The notes below the pieces were generated by a model. The model was given only the letters and a program-made list of their open reading frames with translations. It was not told where the DNA came from and ran no database searches. This document shows positions 60,501-64,000 of a stretch of 64,000 nucleotides of DNA, piece after piece; the first letter of the stretch is position 1, and each line of letters begins with the position of its first letter. The translations under genes and the position numbers were made by a program. The DNA comes from Sipunculus nudus (Eukaryota > Annelida > Sipuncula > Golfingiida > Sipunculidae), in NCBI GenBank assembly GCA_026874595.1, contig CM049320.1:25706214-25770213 (forward strand), given 5' to 3'.

Positions 60501-61628
60501 CTGCTGCAATGCTGACAGACGAGGAGATTGTGCAGTCAGTCACTCAAGAAGCTGCTCCCGAGACATCTGATGATGAAGAAGACACACCAGCCCCTGTGAA
60601 GCCCCCACCCACAGCTTCAGAGGCATTAGTTCATGCCAAAGGTGTTCTGTTGTGGTAAGAGAGCATACTGAAGGCCGACCCGCTTCACTTGAGTGTGCTA
60701 CGCTACATCAGAAATCAGGCAGGCAGTTATTGTTCCAGGCAGTCTGATTTTTTAAACAGATTTTATGATGCGACTTTCCCAATGCATGTGAGCCATCGAA
60801 CCCCATGTTCATCAGTTTTCATGTGATATTTGTGTGATATTTTCGCACTATTGTTGTAAATAAACGGAGCATTTATCTCAAACTTTTTTTTTATATTTTG
60901 TCAATTTTTACATTGCAGTAATAAAGTAATAAATGAGTCTCACAAGCACATTTAGTTTAACTGTCTGCACATGGGGGGCGGCACCTAGGGTGGTTAATCT
61001 ATCATGGCGGATATCCACATGTTCAACTAAAGATTAACTGGTACATGCACTTCACTGACAAATAATCTTAATAAAGTAATCAAAGATATTATAATAGCTT
61101 GATTGAAAGTTTGATTTGTTCATTCTGTGTAAGTAAAAAGGTATTTATCACACATTATTTACACATTATATCTGGTCCCGTTTTTTATAACTATGAAAGC
61201 TAACCAAAGTCTGTGACACCGTACCATTATTTAGTAGTAAAAATGGGATGACAACATCGATGAAACGAGTTTATTTTACACATGACTGTACATCCAAACA
61301 TTTGTTTATCCGAACAAAACCTGTGTCCCCCGAGATGTTCGGACGAATCGTGCTCCACTGTATTATAATCATAACAGATTAAAATGCAAGATATATGGAA
61401 AATGACTTTGATTTATTGGCAAAATATGGGTAGATATGACATGGCATGTCCAACCTCTGGTTGAAAAAGTGCGCTACCAAATTTTGCTCATGCAATAAAC
61501 TAGTTTTTACTGAGTAATTCTAAGTGGGTTTTATGATAACTATATCATACCTCTCTGTAGTGAGCATCAAGCCTGGAAGCATTCAGTATATAGGCAGGGA
61601 ATCCAATCATATCAATCACGGCGTTGGC
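45439..61628 (-). CDS. ECE-like: M13 zinc metallopeptidase, endothelin-converting-enzyme/neprilysin type, C-terminal 9 exons
   Basis: Nine in-phase exons give 274 residues plus TAG. M13 enzymes are usually single-pass (type II) ectopeptidases of 700-770 residues that trim peptide signals; this is the catalytic C-terminal part. In order come the pre-catalytic region (MIGFPAYI), substrate-binding [19 protein letters not shown], the zinc site [12 protein letters not shown] (HExxH), the third ligand Glu in [34 protein letters not shown] and the family terminus KCVVW. All catalytic residues are intact. The similarity pattern ([28 protein letters not shown]) favours ECE over neprilysin. The N-terminal domain, membrane anchor and promoter lie beyond 64000. 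The exon 2 donor region has been amplified into a 5.7 kb minisatellite in the following intron. Confidence 0.95.
46466..46542 (-). CDS. ECE-like: M13 peptidase exon h
   Basis: Acceptor TATACAG|GTGTGG, donor TTCAG|GTGAGT. Reads [15 protein letters not shown] then [10 protein letters not shown], equal to the conserved VWC...DPHSP..(F/Y)R block. Confidence 0.97.
47091..47526. mobile_element. TIR MITE, CTAGGGTTGGGA-type, copy 2
   Basis: The right end TTATTGTCCCAGCCCTAC and the interior ATCTATAGGTAATAATCCTA match the copy at 40.5-41.0 kb. The left end is decayed. It lies in the M13 intron between exons g and h. Confidence 0.6.
47560..47655 (-). CDS. ECE-like: M13 peptidase exon g
   Basis: 32 codons, acceptor GTTGCAG|GCTTAT, donor TCACAG|GTGAGC. 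Reads [17 protein letters not shown] then [14 protein letters not shown], the family's Q-L-F-F-x-x-F-A/S-Q helix. Confidence 0.97.
48047..48112 (-). CDS. ECE-like: M13 peptidase exon f (third zinc ligand)
   Basis: 22 codons, acceptor TGTATAG|GTGAAT, donor TACTAT|GTAAGT. Contains [17 protein letters not shown]; the Glu of GEN is the third zinc ligand and the Asp of ADNGG its partner. Confidence 0.98.
49360..49484 (-). CDS. ECE-like: M13 peptidase exon e
   Basis: Acceptor GACAG|GTCGCA, donor GAACAT|GTGAGT. Reads [19 protein letters not shown], then [17 protein letters not shown] and LNGEH; RPWW and C-x-V-x-QYS are typical. Confidence 0.97.
49806..49873 (-). CDS. ECE-like: M13 peptidase exon d (HELTH zinc site)
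   Basis: Acceptor TTAACAG|ATCTCT, donor CAGG|GTGAGT-like (GTGAGT). Reads [20 protein letters not shown] then DQ. The two His of HELTH bind zinc and the Glu is the catalytic base. Confidence 0.98.
49990..50350. repeat. Dispersed repeat fragment in M13 intron
   Basis: Contains GAGTTTCATGAAAATCTATC and GGTAAGTCATC, matching the fragments at 23.7-24.2 kb. The rest of this intron (50350-51290) shows a short hairpin, CCTCCCC...GGGGAGG, near 50363-50384 and no gene. Confidence 0.5.
51296..51406 (-). CDS. ECE-like: M13 peptidase exon c (NAYY substrate-binding block)
   Basis: Acceptor CTTTTAG|CTGGAG, donor CCCAA|GTAAGT. Reads [18 protein letters not shown] then [22 protein letters not shown] and the FPAGILQ strand are M13 signatures. 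Confidence 0.97.
51790..57540. repeat. Exon-derived ~57-bp minisatellite, about 100 copies
   Basis: Fills nearly all of the 6098-bp intron between exons b and c. The minus-strand unit is an exon-b part (ATAGACAAACTGAGGAAA, then CCCCCAGACAAGTCAAG), followed by GTCAGC and TATATGTATCATAAA. Units are 53-58 bp; those nearest exon b (57.3-57.5 kb) are 54 bp and closest to it, and those in the middle are mostly 57-58 bp. Larger blocks recur: the segment ending at 52590 is repeated ending at 53041 (451 bp), and an atypical CTGTGGTTAATCCTCTG unit at about 53512 recurs at about 57071. Long frames on both strands come from the 19-codon periodicity and are not separate genes. Confidence 0.97.
57505..57608 (-). 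CDS. ECE-like: M13 peptidase exon b (source of the minisatellite unit)
   Basis: Acceptor TTTTCAG|TTTGAA. Donor TCAAG|GTCAGT, a non-consensus GTCAGT site. Reads [19 protein letters not shown] then [15 protein letters not shown], matching the family's Y(F)xNxxNxxKF...L..P segment. Its last ~36 bases plus ~21 bases of intron are the unit repeated about 100 times downstream. Because the copies keep the donor, where the exon ends in mRNA needs transcript support; the first donor gives the family-length join to WSMTP. Confidence 0.88.
57794..57809. repeat. C16 homopolymer
   Basis: Sixteen consecutive C in the intron upstream of exon b. Confidence 0.9.
58231..58264 (+). repeat. Dispersed 34-bp head motif, copy 6
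   Basis: AACAAGGGACCTGTGGGTCA then a decayed CACTCAGCTGA. Only about 200 bp of related sequence follows before unique intron. Confidence 0.7.
58617..61360 (+). mobile_element. Complete pogo/Tigger-type transposon (2744 bp), TA-flanked
   Basis: Inverted ends: left CAGTGGAGTGCCGTTCATCC, right (reverse complement) CAGTGGAGCACGATTCGTCC. They differ mainly at CpG-type positions and are flanked by TA at 58615-58616 and 61361-61362. Inside is one transposase relic in the same orientation, with non-coding arms of about 540 and 700 bp. It sits in an M13 peptidase intron, opposite to gene orientation. Confidence 0.88.
59154..60658 (+). pseudogene. Pogo/Tigger (JRK/TIGD/CENP-B-like) transposase, frameshifted
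   Basis: The first frame (59154-59561) starts [10 protein letters not shown] and has a Psq-type helix-turn-helix ([27 protein letters not shown]). The CENP-B-type DNA-binding half follows ([21 protein letters not shown]). The frame then shifts near 59519. The first DDE block survives as ADKTGLYW in another frame with stops around it (59668-59700), the second as [11 protein letters not shown] (about 60018-60050), and the region for the third Asp is damaged. The C-terminal acidic tail (60218-60658, [10 protein letters not shown]) is open again. DDE transposases cut and paste DNA at TA sites; this copy cannot make a full protein. It could also be called a TIGD-like gene relic, but the TIRs make it a transposon. 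Confidence 0.85.
61551..61628 (-). CDS. ECE-like: M13 peptidase exon a
   Basis: Acceptor TTTCAG|GCCAAC, donor AGAGAG|GTATGA, 26 codons, phase 0 both ends. Reads [20 protein letters not shown], matching the family's (K)ADAVYDMIGFP block. It is the most 5' exon recognised in the window. Confidence 0.9.
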
Positions 61629-61884
61629 CTGAAAGAACATTAGGTATCCAAACTGAACTTACTGGACAGTAATTGGTACAGTACTTGTTAATAGTACAAA
61701 AAGACAATATTTAATAAGACATGATGACCTAGCAATTAAATATCCACAAAATGTTAGCCAGACAAAATTTTCCAATAAAACATTCCATTGAGGGTTCTTA
61801 TATATTTTTTTCATAAAATTGTGATGAAACCTTCCTCCTATTTAGCAAAATTACGGCACATATAAAAGATTAAAATATCCATAT

Positions 61885-62108
61885 AAGGCCCAAAAAACAT
61901 AAAAGGTATAGTTCTCAGGCACTGCCTGCATTAATTCAAACCCCTGCATCAAAATTTTTAATTTTCATTTTCACCTTTCAAGAAAAGAAAATAATACAAT
62001 TTTGATGAGATTTCCTTTGTTATGAAGTGATTCTACCTGTTTTAGAAAAAAATTCTTTTATCATCATGCTTTTCCCTGATCAAATGACAATTTTATCAAA
62101 ACATACAA
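61885..62108. mobile_element. TIR MITE (GGTATGGTTCTCAGGCA family), copy 4, cut by another element
   Basis: Starts AAGGCCCAAAAAACATAAAA then GGTATAGTTCTCAGGCA; the interior is in reverse orientation to copy 1. Homology to copy 1 stops at CATACAAAA (about 62108), exactly where the dispersed head AACAAGGGACC begins. Confidence 0.7.
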
Positions 62109-62142
62109 AACAAGGGACCTATGGGTCACGACGCTCAGCTGT
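62109..62142 (+). repeat. Dispersed 34-bp head motif, copy 7
   Basis: AACAAGGGACCTATGGGTCA, ends CGCTCAGCTG. It interrupts the MITE on its left. 62150-63370 is AT-rich with no recognised gene. Confidence 0.75.
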
Positions 62143-63374
62143 TATATATGATAAAAAAAATATTATTTAGAAATGAGGCACATGCTGGTTTTGTGTGGTA
62201 ATAAATATAAGCTGTATTATCAGTTGTTGTTGTTTAGCTTATGTATGATTTTGATAGTACCTTTGGAGACAGGGAAGAGGATTGATTTCATTTATTTTAT
62301 TAACAAATGGAGTACTATTGTCACACAGATTTTGACTTGGCCATATAACTTATAAGCAGAACATATAATATAAGAGTTTAACTATTTATTAAAAAAAATT
62401 ACAAATATTGTCCCAAATATAATTTTTATAAAAAATAATAAGAGAATCATATGATTTTTTTAAATGAAATGTAACTGATATGATTATTAAAATAATATTA
62501 AAGAATATATTCATGAATGCATTCATGAATACATTTTGAAAGTATTTGCACGAGTATTCATATACTTTCATTTTTACCTGAATTCCTATTCTTTATGCAA
62601 GAAATTTTATAATGGAGTACATAATCATATTCGTATTTAAATACAATTACAAAGTATTCGCACCATGTCTGGTATTTATTCAGTTTCACCAACCAATGAT
62701 GTTGAGAATCCAGAATATGCAAAATTCACACATTTAAATAATGATCATAAGTACCTGGTTTTATGGCTTTTATTTATATTAAGTAATTAACTGTAAAAAA
62801 ATTCATTTTGGACTAATTTCACATCAATGTACACACTAGACACAGTAGGAATCTAGATTAATATTATCAACTGCATCTTTGTCTATCATTAATTTCTTTC
62901 ATATGATCCCTAATGATTAGTAATGAATAATATGATTTACTTCTTTATCATTAAAATTGAACTGAAAAATGCCATAGGTGACTGCATGGTGTTATTTGGA
63001 ATATGTGACATTCTACCCATCGATACAAGATTCTTATATCATCAGTAACTGCAAGTTAATTTCCTGTTATTATAAACTAACAAATTCCTTTTCTATTTTT
63101 CTTTAATTTGTTATTAAAAACCAATAAAAATTTATTAATTTATTGTTATGTTGTTGGTTAAAACTACTAGATGAGTTGGGTTGGACACCTGGATCAACTG
63201 TGGCTGGCCATAAGCTGCCTGGATTCCTGTATGCCTCGCCTCAAGCGTGCATAATTTGATGAAAGGTCAACAAGGTCAACATACAGGTGACTCAAGAGGG
63301 GCTGGAGAGAGCCAAAGTCTGACAGGGTCTCATAAAAAACATTAATAAAAGCTACATAGTTTGGCCAATTTCTT

Positions 63375-63935
63375 TCAGCTTTCTAAACTAAAAAGCTGAA
63401 ATCCTAATGTGTGCATGATATGAAAATTATATCAACAGTGCTCACAGGACACAAACGTGCCATGGTCACAGTTGGGCAAAATTTAAGGTACTAATTTTAT
63501 ATTTATACTAATAGTAATAACTTATAAAATTTGAAAAATTCAGAACTAATTTTGGGTATTCAATTGAATCTTGATTAAATAATGTTACATCCCTGACAAA
63601 AAAATCTCTAGCTTCAGCAATGCCCTTGTTAAGGGAGTAAATATATTTCTTGATTTTTTACAAAGTGCATTATGTTTGGGCCCATTACTTAAAACAATTA
63701 CGCAATACTGACATCATTCTGGCATGTGCATAGAGAATGAAAAATATGTATATTATTTATGATTAAAGTCAGATCAGTGGTTTTGATATTAGGCAGTCTT
63801 GAAGTGTAACAATGGGTTTTTAATGGAAAAATGAAGTTTTTCATTAATATCTCGAAGGTATTAAGTCCTAGTGACCAAATTCTTGGCATGGTAGGGGATT
63901 TTGGAGACATCTAACTGTATGCCGAATTTAAGGAA
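63375..63935. repeat. Dispersed repeat fragment (63.4 kb copy)
   Basis: Matches 13660-14220 and 28.2-29.1 kb: GTGCATGATATGAAAATTA, AACAGTGCTCACAGGA, GGTACTAATTTTATATTTAT, GATATTAGGCAGTCTTGAAG and CTCGAAGG. The hairpin tail is not present before the window ends. Confidence 0.6.
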
Positions 63936-64000
63936 CTAAGTGCTGAAGCTGGGGAGCTGAGCTCTTGCAAACTGCATAACACTAGCTTGATGTAAACAAT

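Noticed and set aside
61629-64000. Further 5' exons of the M13 peptidase
   Set aside because: I looked for the upstream (W)MD..TR..A segment on the minus strand and found none with acceptable splice sites; the next exon is probably outside the window.

Overview
The window is AT-rich metazoan nuclear DNA with two multi-exon genes, long introns and a very heavy load of decayed mobile and tandem repeats. The repeat style points to a mollusc, most likely a bivalve: dispersed units ending in GTCAGCTGAGCTAAAAA next to GACGGACG-type spacers, CCATGG-centred dispersed heads, GGTGGCGCCACC-centred cassettes, tRNA-type SINEs, and pogo and other TIR elements. The species cannot be named from the sequence alone. 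There are no bacterial genes, operons, CRISPR arrays or rRNA genes.

Gene 1 (minus strand, 30061 down to 8940) is a complete seven-exon SCO1/SCO2-type cytochrome c oxidase assembly factor. Every junction is GT-AG and in phase, giving 281 codons before TGA. Gene 2 (minus strand, 61628 down to 45439) is the catalytic C-terminal half (nine exons, 274 codons plus stop) of an M13 zinc metallopeptidase of the endothelin-converting-enzyme/neprilysin type. Its 5' exons lie beyond the right edge. The two genes lie head-to-tail on the same strand with about 15 kb between them. Nothing suggests a functional link beyond adjacency.

Layout. 1-7572: an LTR retrotransposon on the minus strand (LTR, primer-binding-like site, gag start) split by a 6.1 kb composite repeat that includes a 1404-bp higher-order tandem array. 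7573-8940: dispersed repeat and SCO1 3' flank. 8940-30061: SCO1, with introns full of repeats, MITEs, a SINE and minisatellites. 30062-45438: intergenic, with a SINE, palindrome-cored repeats, a (TA)n tract, GC-rich tandem arrays at 35.7-38.1 kb and several MITEs. 45439-61628: the M13 peptidase gene. Its 6.1 kb intron is almost wholly a ~57-bp minisatellite (~100 copies) whose unit is copied from the 3' end of the preceding exon together with its 5' splice site. The next intron upstream holds a complete pogo/Tigger-type element with a broken transposase. 61629-64000: intronic or 5' flank with dispersed repeats.

The most unusual structure is the exon-derived, splice-donor-bearing minisatellite at about 51.8-57.5 kb. 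A smaller parallel occurs in SCO1, where the last coding segment is duplicated in its own 3' flank.
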